Below, one piece after another: positions 32,297-40,991 of a stretch of 64,000 nt of DNA (the first letter of the stretch is position 1; every line of letters begins with the position of its first letter). Under the pieces are notes generated by a model. It did not search any database and was not told the DNA's origin. It saw only the letters and a program-made list of their open reading frames with translations. This DNA is from Kriegella sp963975415. GTDB taxonomy: Bacteria; Bacteroidota; Bacteroidia; Flavobacteriales; Flavobacteriaceae. Location: assembly GCF_963975415.1 (NCBI RefSeq), contig NZ_CAXBGN010000001.1, forward strand, positions 434,001 through 498,000. Direction: 5' to 3'. The position numbers and the translations under genes were made by a program.

Positions 32297-34981
32297 CTAT
32301 TGTTCGAAATCACGAATTGCCCTGACATGAAATCTTCGATGTGCAACTTTCTTATTGTAATGGAACGATGTATTACCATCACTAAAGCGTAAAAGCCGTG
32401 CCTGGTTTGCATCGTAAGAGGTGGCACTCCAATACAATTTATCGGCGAATTGACCAGTATTCGCTGCACCCTGCCCAATAGTTCGATAAAGTAATCGCAA
32501 CTCATTCAGTGTTGGCAACCTCCAACCCTCACCTAACTGCTCATGAATACTCATGGCGTTCTTCCAGGGCATTGGCCCAGCATCTTTATGATAGGCTACC
32601 TTACCCTTTTTACCCGATTGGTCAATTGCAAAAACAATTCCTCCCGCATAAGTGTCGCCAATAGCTAGTTTTGAAAAAGATTCTCCCTGCTCCTCAGTAT
32701 CAATCGTAGTTTCGGTTGCTGTTTCAGAAGCTACTCCACCTGCCTCAATTTCAGATAAGTTGGTTGACTCTTTTTCAGAATCTACTTCAGTTGCCTCAAT
32801 TTCAGGTGAGTTGGATGATTCTTTTTCAGAATTTCCCGAAAATATATAAATCAACAGGCTACACGTAACAAGGGCCGCCATAAAGAATACAAGGCGGATT
32901 TTTCTTTTTTCAATTATGTTTTTGTTCTTTTTAGGGTCTGAAGGGGTATCTGTTGCCGATTTAAATTGATAGTTACGTACGAAGAAGTTAGCTTTTTCAA
33001 CAACTCTTTTCAGTATCTCAACAACCTCTTCCAGCTTTTTCCCAAAGTTGGACTCGCTTTCGACTTTTGCCTCTTCATTCCCCAAATCTTCCGCTACAGG
33101 AACTTCTTTGACCTCAACCGCTTTAACGCCTTTAAATTGCAAAACACTTCCTATGGCGGAGCCGGTTTTTTTCATGACTCCTTTAAACATCGCAACAACC
33201 TCTTCCAGCTTTTTACCAAAGTCGGACTCGCTTTCGACTTTTGCCTCTTCATTCCCCGAATTTTCGGCTACAGGTACTTCTTTGGCCTCGATCGCTTTTA
33301 TACTTTTAAATCGAAATACACTTCCTATGACGGAGCCGGTTTTTTTCATGACTCCTTTAAACATCGCAACCACTTCTCGTAGTTTTTCTCTTGACTTGGT
33401 TTCGATTTCGGACTTCGCTAATTCATAGCGGTTTTCCCCCACTACCTCCTTTTTGGTTTTTACCGCTTCATTCTCCCCATTTTCCGCCACTGGTATTTCT
33501 TTGGCACCGACCGCTTTCGCATTTTTATATTGAAAAACACTTGCTATGGCGATGCCAGTTTTTTTCATGACACCTTTAAACATCGCAACCACTTCTCGTA
33601 GTTTTTCTCCTGACTTGGTTTCGATTTCGGGCTTCACTATTTCATAGCGGCTTTCTTCCACTACTTCCTTTTTGGCTTTTACCGCTTCATTATCCCACTT
33701 TTCCGCCACAGGTATTTCTTTGGCACCGACCGCTTTTGCGCTTTTGAATCGATAATTATATGCTGAGAGGCGCTTCTTTCTAATGACTCTTCCCTGTACC
33801 GTAACATCTTCTACCTGACTTTTTCCAGGTTTAATTCTGTCTTCGGATTCTACTATTTCATAGCGGCTTTCTTCCACTACTTCTTTTTTGGCTTTTACCG
33901 CTTCATTATCCCGATTTTCCTCGACAGGTACTTCTTTGACCTCTACCGATTTTGCGATTTTAAATCGATAGTTATATACTGAGAGGCGATTTTTTCTTAT
34001 GGCCCTTTCCTGTAACGCAACATCTTCCCTTAGCCTTTTTTGCTGTTCCGACTCACTTCCGGATTTTGCTATTTCATCGCGACTTTTCAACGCTACTCTA
34101 ATTTGGGCTTTTGTTTCCTCATCCTCCCACTTTTCTTCTATCGTAACTTCTTTGGCCTCGGCCACTTTTCCAGTTTTAAATCGATAATTATATCCCGTAA
34201 GGCGATTTCGTTTTATGACTCTTCGCTGCGTCGCAATATCTTCTCCTAATCTTTTTTCCTGTTCGGACTTTCTTTCCGGTTCCGCTATCTCATCACGGCC
34301 TTTCTCGGCTACTTCCTTTTTGACTTTTACCTCTTCTTTTACTTTTCGCTCTTCTTCAACTCTCGTATCGCCTTCAGCTTCTTCCCTAAACCCTTTATCC
34401 CCTTGATTTATAACATTGACATCTTTCTCTTCGGAAAAATTTAGCGCTATTTGCTCTATCTTTTTGATAGTCAATGTCTTCTTTTTAGTTTTTATCCGGT
34501 CAGCACTCCCGGCAATTGAAGGAATCACCTTTTTTAAATAGTCAACAACCTGTATAAAAGCAAGATCTGCGGAATTCCAGTCCCTAATTGGTTTCTCCCC
34601 TACCGGTAAAACCTCTAGTTCTTTCAAACTAAAATTGTAGTTATCGAATTCAAAATCAATATCCCATAAACAATCATCAAGAAGTAGGGGAATGGTCATA
34701 GACTTGCCCGCTCTGTTTTGCTCAATAATCATTTTGAATACATCTTGCTTGATAAATTCTGAATGCATAAAAGCATTGCTGATCAAGAGAAGGAAAATAT
34801 CGGATTCATTTAATCGTGATGCATTTTTGGGTTTCCACTGTTGTTCGGGATAAATAGGATCATCATGCCAAATAGCTACATTGAATTTTTCTTCTAATGG
34901 CTTCAAATAATCCAAAAGATAAAGCAGCAGCTCATTATCTTGGCTGGCATAAATCAAAAAAATATTTCTCTTCCGATGCAT
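32297..34981 (-). CDS. TIR-like domain, repeat linker, transmembrane segment and DUF1566 domain: 894-aa fusion
   Basis: The domain order is unusual. Residues 1-150 are a TIR/SEFIR-like domain (FLIYASQDNELLLYLLDYL; VAIWHDDPIYPEQQW; LNESDIFLLLISNAFMHSEF). Residues 224-680 are seven repeats of about 72, later 58, residues, highly charged and containing YNYRFK and KEVPVAE. Residues 696-715 are a single membrane helix (RLVFFMAALVTCSLLIYIF region). A Ser/Glu-rich linker comes next, then residues 770-894 are a DUF1566-type domain (GEGWRLPTLNELRLLYRT, LYWSATSYD). The TIR and repeats would be cytosolic and DUF1566 outside. Aligned by eye, the acidic residue expected for TIR NADase activity (after S-x-F/Y) falls on Val or Phe, so it may be a scaffold rather than an enzyme. 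It is a single gene with no obvious partner. The function is unknown. Confidence 0.8.
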   Translation of the reverse strand: MHRKRNIFLIYASQDNELLLYLLDYLKPLEEKFNVAIWHDDPIYPEQQWKPKNASRLNESDIFLLLISNAFMHSEFIKQDVFKMIIEQNRAGKSMTIPLLLDDCLWDIDFEFDNYNFSLKELEVLPVGEKPIRDWNSADLAFIQVVDYLKKVIPSIAGSADRIKTKKKTLTIKKIEQIALNFSEEKDVNVINQGDKGFREEAEGDTRVEEERKVKEEVKVKKEVAEKGRDEIAEPERKSEQEKRLGEDIATQRRVIKRNRLTGYNYRFKTGKVAEAKEVTIEEKWEDEETKAQIRVALKSRDEIAKSGSESEQQKRLREDVALQERAIRKNRLSVYNYRFKIAKSVEVKEVPVEENRDNEAVKAKKEVVEESRYEIVESEDRIKPGKSQVEDVTVQGRVIRKKRLSAYNYRFKSAKAVGAKEIPVAEKWDNEAVKAKKEVVEESRYEIVKPEIETKSGEKLREVVAMFKGVMKKTGIAIASVFQYKNAKAVGAKEIPVAENGENEAVKTKKEVVGENRYELAKSEIETKSREKLREVVAMFKGVMKKTGSVIGSVFRFKSIKAIEAKEVPVAENSGNEEAKVESESDFGKKLEEVVAMFKGVMKKTGSAIGSVLQFKGVKAVEVKEVPVAEDLGNEEAKVESESNFGKKLEEVVEILKRVVEKANFFVRNYQFKSATDTPSDPKKNKNIIEKRKIRLVFFMAALVTCSLLIYIFSGNSEKESSNSPEIEATEVDSEKESTNLSEIEAGGVASETATETTIDTEEQGESFSKLAIGDTYAGGIVFAIDQSGKKGKVAYHKDAGPMPWKNAMSIHEQLGEGWRLPTLNELRLLYRTIGQGAANTGQFADKLYWSATSYDANQARLLRFSDGNTSFHYNKKVAHRRFHVRAIRDFEQ
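32942..34312 (-). repeat. Seven tandem coding repeats (about 216 bp, then about 174 bp) in the TIR fusion gene
   Basis: Repeat units begin at residues of about 224, 296, 368, 440, 513, 582 and 640. Units 1-3 share RNRLSxYNYRFK; units 4-6 share VAMFKGVMKKTG; all but the last carry a version of KEVPVAE. The last two full units have lost about 14 residues. DNA stretches around 33155, 33335 and 33550 (the FKGVMKKTG part) are nearly identical, which shows recent duplication or gene conversion. Confidence 0.9.
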
Positions 34982-35316
34982 TCGTTGATAAATTGCTCAT
35001 TTTCAGGAAAATACTATCGATAATTGTAGCTAAAAGCTTACCTTTTTCCCTAATTTTTTCAAATTTTCCTTATCTTATCGAAAATATAAAATAATGTTGT
35101 AACGGTTTCATATGAAATCGAATTCTTTAGATTTGTTGTTGCCCTATTTTTATAAGTTATCATAACCAACCTTCACCATCTGAACGCAAATATTGGAATG
35201 CTCCCGCACTTAAGGTTCAGAAAAAAACAATGGTAAAAATTTAAGCGGACCTTGGTATTTTCTCTATTTTTGAAAAGGCCGCACGCTCTGTTTTTTAATC
35301 GTTCCTAATACTTATC
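34982..35316. other. 335-bp divergent intergenic region
   Basis: It separates the TIR fusion gene (minus) from the DUF1036-like gene (plus). It is A+T-rich, with no open frame longer than a few dozen codons and no clear promoter element by eye. It should hold the promoters of both genes. Confidence 0.5.
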
Positions 35317-35817
35317 ATGAAAAATTTATCATTTTTTATACTCCTTGTTTTTTGTATTCAAAATATTCCAATACAAAAACAATTTAATCTTCCTATAGCA
35401 CTCAAAACCTCTCATACAATGAGTGTGGATGAAAAAAGGGAAGTAAAGTATCACAACATAACTATTCATAACCGTTGCAATGAGACCATTTCGGTCGCCG
35501 CCTTGTACCTAGATTCCGACGGATCAAAAAAAGCTGCCGGATGGTTCGTGGTTGAACCAAACTCAAAGAAGGATATCGGTGTAAAAACATATGAGCATAC
35601 GATTTATTTACATGCCGAAAGTGCTAACGGAAGCCTATGGGATGGCAGTCTAGACCCAGAAAACCAAATCGAAGCCCCTGTTTTTGAGAAATCGTTTAAA
35701 TATTCCATAGATCAAATAAATCACTTAGACGAAGATTCAGCGGAATGGATATCTTTTTTTTCTAACAAAATACCCAGTAATTTACGGAACTACACCCTTC
35801 CTTTTACCTGTAAATGA
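35317..35817 (+). CDS. Secreted DUF1036-like protein
   Basis: The 166-residue protein has an N-terminal hydrophobic segment (NLSFFILLVFCIQNI) that can act as signal or anchor. The mature part contains ITIHNRCNETISVAALYLDS, AAGWFVVEPNSKKDI and YLHAESANGSLWDG, the pattern of DUF1036 proteins (short beta-sandwich, N-x-C, GWF-x-V-x-P). The role of this domain is not known. It is divergent from the TIR fusion gene; co-function is possible but unsupported. Confidence 0.7.
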   Translation: MKNLSFFILLVFCIQNIPIQKQFNLPIALKTSHTMSVDEKREVKYHNITIHNRCNETISVAALYLDSDGSKKAAGWFVVEPNSKKDIGVKTYEHTIYLHAESANGSLWDGSLDPENQIEAPVFEKSFKYSIDQINHLDEDSAEWISFFSNKIPSNLRNYTLPFTCK

Positions 35818-36026
35818 TGTTCTATTGGTTTTTTAACCGCATTTAGAGGTACAAAATTGATGATTGATTTCTTTACGGATATCAATAACTGGAAAACGAA
35901 TGAAAAAACATATGCTTTTACACTAAATCAGAAGTTTAAAAGAGACAAATTATTGTAGTTTAAAAGGTCCATCTTATCAAAATGATATTTTTCAGCGATT
36001 CTTAATTTACAACCTCCACAATGCGA
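35818..36026. other. Gap between the DUF1036-like gene and the comM remnant
   Basis: No gene is supported. A 32-codon frame from ATG 35860 (plus) has no recognisable feature. The sequence is A+T-rich. Confidence 0.4.
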
Positions 36027-36187
36027 TTACACCAGCCATCCTTCTCGATCCAGAATGCGATATTGAATCGCCTCGCTGCTATGGTTGCCGTTTAAAGCAT
36101 CCGTTTTTCTAAAACGTTGATGATAATGGAGGTCTTATGAAAATACCGTCAAGGTGTTGGCCCGACAGTGTGGAAAAAACGCCCTAC
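36027..36187 (-). pseudogene. Decayed 3' end of a comM gene
   Basis: The last 25 codons before TAA at 36027-36029 read DALNGNHSSEAIQYRILDRE plus GWLV; intact comM ends EALNGNHISEAIQYRSLDRE plus GWLG. I count 20 identical of 24 residues, and most base differences are at third codon positions, so this copy evolved as coding sequence before it was lost. Upstream, similarity continues to about 36187 (LSGQHLDGIF against LSARAYDRIL) but with indels and stops. It is in the same orientation as intact comM, whose end lies at 39374. Confidence 0.85.
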
Positions 36188-36268
36188 TAATATATACCTT
36201 TCATTGGGGCTCTACATTCGGTTCAAATGGGATATAAAATGATTCCATATTGTCATAACAGCGATATC

Positions 36269-37054
36269 CTATCGTAACACAACATCATTGTTCAACCATT
36301 TTTGAATAAGCCTTTCGTTGTTAGAGATATCCACTAAATGAAATTTTTTAAAAGTTTTGAATACCCTTGCTGTTTCCAACGGTTCGACGCATACAGAGAC
36401 CGGTGCCAGGTAATTGGAGTGCACCAAGAGGAGTTGTTCTTTTTTCTTGACCAAAAAGCCCACATGGCCCGTGTCAAATCCTATAAAATATACCCCTTGA
36501 TGTATGTATCCTTTAATTTCCGCCAAGGCCTGGTTCGGATCTTCATGTGCGATAGTGATAATTTCCGTACCACAACTTAGCGCTTTTGCTTCGTCTAGAG
36601 GTGATTTTTGCGCCAACTTATACCGGTTTAAATTCAGCCCCATATCCTTAAGGGTGGTCGATATAAAGTATCCACAGGCAATTTTGCCCTTTTTGGGCAC
36701 TGCGGTATGACCGCTGAAGCTCCAACCCGTTCCGTACCAATAGGGAATAATCTGATCGGTCAAATGTTTACCAAAAGTGCGTTTTACACTGTCAATGTCG
36801 ATACGATTTTCTTTAAAGTCGTTGCGTAGCCGAATTCTAATAAAATCGACCTGTGCTTTGGCCGCTACGTAAGTAAGGGAGTCAGGGTTAGTATTCACTT
36901 GGCGCATTTCAAGACCTTTTACCGCAAGTGTTCGGGAAGTTTGTGAATATGGCACAATCGTTACATGGTTTGTCATCGCGTACACATCAACCGCAGCATT
37001 CGACGCAGACGGAAGTCCACCGAAGAAATACAGAAAACTGAGAAATAATAACAT
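36269..37054 (-). CDS. Exported cysteine hydrolase candidate (papain/NlpC-P60-like)
   Basis: The 261-residue protein has a signal peptide (LLFLSFLYFFGGLPSASNA). The core has YWYGTGWSFSGHTAVPKKGK followed by IACGYF (candidate nucleophile Cys), GFDTGHVGFLV (His) and LVHSNY (third polar residue), the arrangement of NlpC/P60-like peptidases and amidases acting on cell-wall peptides. I cannot name a family with certainty. It is downstream of another exported hydrolase candidate in the same direction and inside the segment bounded by comM and its remnant. Cell-wall remodelling or attack on other cells are both possible. Confidence 0.7.
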   Translation of the reverse strand: MLLFLSFLYFFGGLPSASNAAVDVYAMTNHVTIVPYSQTSRTLAVKGLEMRQVNTNPDSLTYVAAKAQVDFIRIRLRNDFKENRIDIDSVKRTFGKHLTDQIIPYWYGTGWSFSGHTAVPKKGKIACGYFISTTLKDMGLNLNRYKLAQKSPLDEAKALSCGTEIITIAHEDPNQALAEIKGYIHQGVYFIGFDTGHVGFLVKKKEQLLLVHSNYLAPVSVCVEPLETARVFKTFKKFHLVDISNNERLIQKWLNNDVVLR

Positions 37055-37253
37055 AGATTATGTCAGGTATTTGGCAAAAGATGTACTTATTTTAAACAAA
37101 AACACTAAACCCCCTGCCTCTCAAATTATATTGAAAATCTTGGGGCAAGGGTCGGTTCTGTATGCCGTTCTATACAACAGTAACGTAAAATATCTCAATA
37201 GATTGGATAGAACCGAAGAAATCTTAAAATCGGGAAAGGTTCACAGTGCAGAC

Positions 37254-38093
37254 TTATATCTGCAAATTGACGCCCCACCAGACTTCATAATCCCGTGGCA
37301 CCAAGGGTCGGTAGCTCTGAAAGCCCTGATCGGCAATCCTCATTCCCTTTATGGCGCCCATTCTGTCAAGTTCATACCCTAAAAAAACAAAGGAGTGTCC
37401 ATAGGGGTCAAATTTTTGAACTTCGGTACCGCGACGCACTTTCTCATAATCTTCCCGCAGCCACCAAACTTGTACAAGGGCCCCAGGACGCAGTTTGCCG
37501 CTCCATATACCCTCTGTATCAATCAGTTTTCCAAGACCTGCTAGGGCAATAGCGCCCGCATTGCCTTTCGCCCTATACTCACGAGGGAGGTTGCGCCATT
37601 CCGGATCTGATTTGGTAGCAGTAGTGAACAGGTTACGAAATACTTGTTGTGGCGTTAATTCTTTTGTGGCAATCGCTTCGGGAAGGTCTTCTCGGAAAGA
37701 ATGCCCATAAACATCTTTATAGGCTTTTGCAAACCGGCTTTTGCTAATGGTTAGGCAATGGCCACCGGGATTTTTATTTTCGCTTTTGTAATAATTGTCG
37801 ACAATCTGACGGGCAACCGGATACTCTGGCTTAAGATGTAAGGGTTTGCCGGGTAGGGCAAAATCCGTAGCGTCGGTTGCGATGCTCCTAATTCCGGCGA
37901 TCACCAAATTGATAGTTACTTTTTTAAGGGGTAGCACATGTTCAGAAATTAGATTTTGTTGCGAAAGATTCTTCGCCTGTGAAATTGGGGCTTGCGCTAT
38001 ACTATCGGTCGATCCACATGCTAAATAAAATAATACGAAAATCAGCACATTGAGACGATAACAAACAGAAGAATGGTAAAGGGATAAAAACAT
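37254..38093 (-). CDS. Lipoprotein cysteine hydrolase candidate
   Basis: The 279-residue protein has a lipoprotein-like signal (LIFVLFYLACGS, Cys26). Conserved-looking elements are GGHCLTISKSRF (candidate Cys), LRPGALVQVWWL, DPYGHSFVFLGYEL (His) and MRIADQGF (Asp), which suggest a papain-like or CHAP-like fold with a Cys-His-Asp triad. Family not identified. 199 bp separate it from the next exported hydrolase gene; the two proteins are not close in sequence but share this layout. An opposite-strand frame at 37071-37382 overlaps its end and is not supported as a gene. Confidence 0.65.
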   Translation of the reverse strand: MFLSLYHSSVCYRLNVLIFVLFYLACGSTDSIAQAPISQAKNLSQQNLISEHVLPLKKVTINLVIAGIRSIATDATDFALPGKPLHLKPEYPVARQIVDNYYKSENKNPGGHCLTISKSRFAKAYKDVYGHSFREDLPEAIATKELTPQQVFRNLFTTATKSDPEWRNLPREYRAKGNAGAIALAGLGKLIDTEGIWSGKLRPGALVQVWWLREDYEKVRRGTEVQKFDPYGHSFVFLGYELDRMGAIKGMRIADQGFQSYRPLVPRDYEVWWGVNLQI

Positions 38094-38395
38094 ATTTTAC
38101 TAAAAATGGCGATACTATTATTTATATGAAATGGAAGTACGGTGCATTGAAAATATACAACCGATCTATCAATGCCATTGCTCGCATAAAGATATGTAAA
38201 GCACAGAAAGAGTTTGAACCCAACACGAATTATTATTAATACAAACGTTAGGCTGGGGTTTGCCACTGCTTTAACTGTGTAGCCTTACCCGTTTTAGCAC
38301 ATTGCTAAATTCAGAATTTTTTTATCATAACAAATTATTTCAAAAAAACCATCTTAAAAAAATCTTTACAATCACATCAAGAGGCAAGTATGATA
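38094..38395. other. 302-bp intergenic region
   Basis: It contains no gene. A short palindrome TTTAGCA, 3 bases, TGCTAAA lies at 38293-38309 and could form a hairpin; a T-run follows it by about 7 bases on the plus strand, where no gene needs it. Otherwise it is A+T-rich. Confidence 0.45.
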
Positions 38396-39322
38396 TTAAT
38401 CGATTTTAAATTTAAAAATCTGAATAGTTCTGTTTTCTACGAAATTTGGTAGTAATTGCTGAAAATTTAACTGATATTCCTTTCCATTTATAATTAGTAA
38501 TCCTTCCGAACACGTTATGTTCAAATTCTTCTCAAAATCATTAGAAAATATTTCCCTTTTCCTAACAAATTCACCTTTTGGATCTAAAACAAGATTTGCG
38601 GTTTTTCCTTTCTGAATAGAAATTTTTCCTGTTCGTTGTGTCGCCTCCAATTTAAAGTTTACCATCACTTCATGTCGTATAATATCGGCGTCCTCCCCTA
38701 CCGTTGCACAATTTTGATAGGAATGATGATAAGAGTTGCTAAATCTTTCTGCTCCATATTTCTGAGTGTATTTGAAATCACTCGGATCGGTTTCGAAATT
38801 AAGTCGCCCCTCATCCATAATGATTTTAAAAGAAGATGTAAACTTGTTTAAAAAAACTCCAAATAACTCATTAACTTTAATCACATCGACTCCTTGCTGA
38901 GCATTGGTATCAAACTTAAACGTTACTACTAATACTGCCGATCTGTATAATAAACTATTACCTAAAATTTCTGTATCATTTTCTATTTTGCTAATACTCT
39001 GTTGAATAACATCAGAAGCTTCCTGTGATTTTTTACTAAGATTAGCAATTATTGTTTCACCTTGAGTATTAATCGCTCGCATGTTCTTTTCCGAATTAGT
39101 CTTTAACGAATCAATGACCTCTTCAAACTGTAATTGCATTTTACCTATAGTCTCATCAACAGATTTTTGTACCGCAGAATCAATTGTCTTGCTAATATTC
39201 AACTCAGATTCTTTTGCCTTCTTTTGAGCATAGAGATTAATTAAAAGGAAGGATAAGCCCGCTAATATAGTAGCCAACCAAATCCACCAAGTATCAATAA
39301 TAAAATCAACCATTTTTTTCAT
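38396..39322 (-). CDS. Membrane-anchored coiled-coil protein of unknown function
   Basis: The 308-residue protein has one N-terminal membrane helix (WWIWLATILAGLSFLLINLY), a heptad coiled coil at about 35-115 (KAKESELNISKTIDSAVQKS and onward, with repeats of S-x-E-x-N), and a C-terminal beta-rich domain of about 190 residues (VVTFKFDTNAQQGVDVIKV start). The topology is that of a sensor or anchor with the coiled coil next to the membrane. No family is recognised. It ends the segment between comM and the comM remnant; its start lies 51 bp after the comM stop. A role together with the two hydrolases downstream cannot be shown. Confidence 0.7.
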   Translation of the reverse strand: MKKMVDFIIDTWWIWLATILAGLSFLLINLYAQKKAKESELNISKTIDSAVQKSVDETIGKMQLQFEEVIDSLKTNSEKNMRAINTQGETIIANLSKKSQEASDVIQQSISKIENDTEILGNSLLYRSAVLVVTFKFDTNAQQGVDVIKVNELFGVFLNKFTSSFKIIMDEGRLNFETDPSDFKYTQKYGAERFSNSYHHSYQNCATVGEDADIIRHEVMVNFKLEATQRTGKISIQKGKTANLVLDPKGEFVRKREIFSNDFEKNLNITCSEGLLIINGKEYQLNFQQLLPNFVENRTIQIFKFKID

Positions 39323-39373
39323 TCCAAAAATTCCAAAATCCTTTTAACAAATCTAACTTATAAAAATTACCAA

Positions 39374-40909
39374 TCACCCCAACCATCCCTCTCTGTCCAG
39401 ACTACGGTATTGAATGGCTTCACTAATATGGTTGCCATTCAATGCTTCGGTGTTTTCAAGGTCGGCAATGGTACGGGCTACTTTTAAGATTCGGTCATAG
39501 GCGCGTGCCGAAAGATTCAACCGCTCCATGGCATTTTTTAACAGCGATTTTGATGGTTCATCGAGTTTACAGAATTGCCGTATCTGTTTGGAGTTCATCT
39601 GGGCATTGTAATGTACATTTTCCAAACCCTCAAAACGGTGGGTCTGTAGTTCCCGTGCTTCGGTTACCCGTTGACGAATGGCGACGCTGCCTTCCCCTTT
39701 ACGGTCCTCAGAGAGTTTTTCAAAGGGTACCGGGGTCACTTCGATATGTATGTCGATACGATCTAAAAGAGGGCCTGATATTTTGCTTAAATACCGCTGC
39801 ATTTCAGCCGGGGAAGAAGTTACCGGTGCATCGGGGTCGTTAAAATACCCTCCAGGACTCGGGTTCATACTCGCCACCAACATAAAACTACTGGGATAGG
39901 TTACGGTAAACCGTGCCCTTGAAATGGTAACCTCACGGTCTTCGAGCGGTTGCCGCATGACTTCAAGAACGCCCCTTTTAAATTCGGGCAATTCGTCTAA
40001 AAACAAAACCCCATTGTGCGACAATGAAATTTCCCCGGGTTGCGGATAGGCACCCCCGCCCACCAGGGCGACGTCACTAATGGTATGATGCGGACTTCGA
40101 AAGGGACGTTGGCTCATCAGTCCCATATTCTTAATCTTACCGACCACACTATGTATTTTGGTTGTTTCCAAAGCCTCCTGCAAGGTCATGGGCGGTAAAA
40201 TAGAGGGCAATCGTTTGGCCAACATGGTTTTTCCTGCGCCGGGGGGTCCTATCAAGATGATGTTATGTCCGCCGGCAGCGGCAATTTCCATACAGCGTTT
40301 GATACTTTCCTGCCCTTTGACATCGGAAAAATCAAATTCCGGGAAATCAAGATTTTTATAGAATTCCTCTTGAATATTTACTATCGTTTGTTCGAGGGGC
40401 GTACCAGAATCGAAGAATGAAATAACTTCGGCTATATTTTCGACACCATAAACTTTAAGACCATCGACAATGGCAGCTTCCTTGGCATTTTCCTTGGGAA
40501 GAATAAAGCCTTCAAACCCCTCTTTTTGGGCTTTTAAGGCAATCGGCAGGGCTCCTTTGATAGGTTGCAGGCTTCCATCCAAGGAAAGCTCACCCATAAT
40601 GATGTATTTTTCAATGTCGGTGGACTGTATTTGGTTCGAGGCGGTCAAAATACCCAAAGCAAGGGTAAGATCATAAGCAGAACCTTCTTTTCTCAAATCG
40701 GCAGGTGCCAGGTTTAAGGTAATTTTTTTACCAGGAATACGATATCCATTGTTCAAAAGTGCCGCGGCAATGCGATAATTACTCTCTTTAATGGCATTAT
40801 CGGGCAAACCCACTAAATGGTAACCCACACCCGTATCAACATTGACTTCAACGGTTATCGTGGTGGCTTCCACCCCAAAAACGGAACTACCATAAACTTT
40901 TGTCAGCAT
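39374..40909 (-). CDS. comM: ComM/YifB family Mg-chelatase-like AAA+ ATPase
   Basis: The 511-residue protein contains an N-terminal ChlI-like domain (KVYGSSVFGVEATTITVEVN, and VGLPDNAIKES), Walker A GPPGAGKT at 221-228, Walker B GVLFLDELPEF and the C-terminal Mg-chelatase helix bundle. In other bacteria ComM is a helicase that extends branch migration during natural transformation. The length is normal, so the gene is intact. The 3' end is duplicated in decayed form at 36027-36187. Confidence 0.97.
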   Translation of the reverse strand: MLTKVYGSSVFGVEATTITVEVNVDTGVGYHLVGLPDNAIKESNYRIAAALLNNGYRIPGKKITLNLAPADLRKEGSAYDLTLALGILTASNQIQSTDIEKYIIMGELSLDGSLQPIKGALPIALKAQKEGFEGFILPKENAKEAAIVDGLKVYGVENIAEVISFFDSGTPLEQTIVNIQEEFYKNLDFPEFDFSDVKGQESIKRCMEIAAAGGHNIILIGPPGAGKTMLAKRLPSILPPMTLQEALETTKIHSVVGKIKNMGLMSQRPFRSPHHTISDVALVGGGAYPQPGEISLSHNGVLFLDELPEFKRGVLEVMRQPLEDREVTISRARFTVTYPSSFMLVASMNPSPGGYFNDPDAPVTSSPAEMQRYLSKISGPLLDRIDIHIEVTPVPFEKLSEDRKGEGSVAIRQRVTEARELQTHRFEGLENVHYNAQMNSKQIRQFCKLDEPSKSLLKNAMERLNLSARAYDRILKVARTIADLENTEALNGNHISEAIQYRSLDREGWLG

Positions 40910-40991
40910 GATTTTTATGTTAGATCAATATTAACCCAAAGCAATTAAAACCATTAAATCTAAGTGTTGGCCTCTTAAAATGCTTTTTCAG

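Noticed and set aside
37071..37382. 103-codon plus-strand frame between the two cysteine-hydrolase genes
   Set aside because: More than a third overlaps the end of the better-supported minus gene, and it has no recognisable feature.
38293..38309. Palindrome TTTAGCA-TGCTAAA as a terminator
   Set aside because: The stem is short and A/T-rich, the T-run is several bases away, and no plus-strand gene ends nearby.
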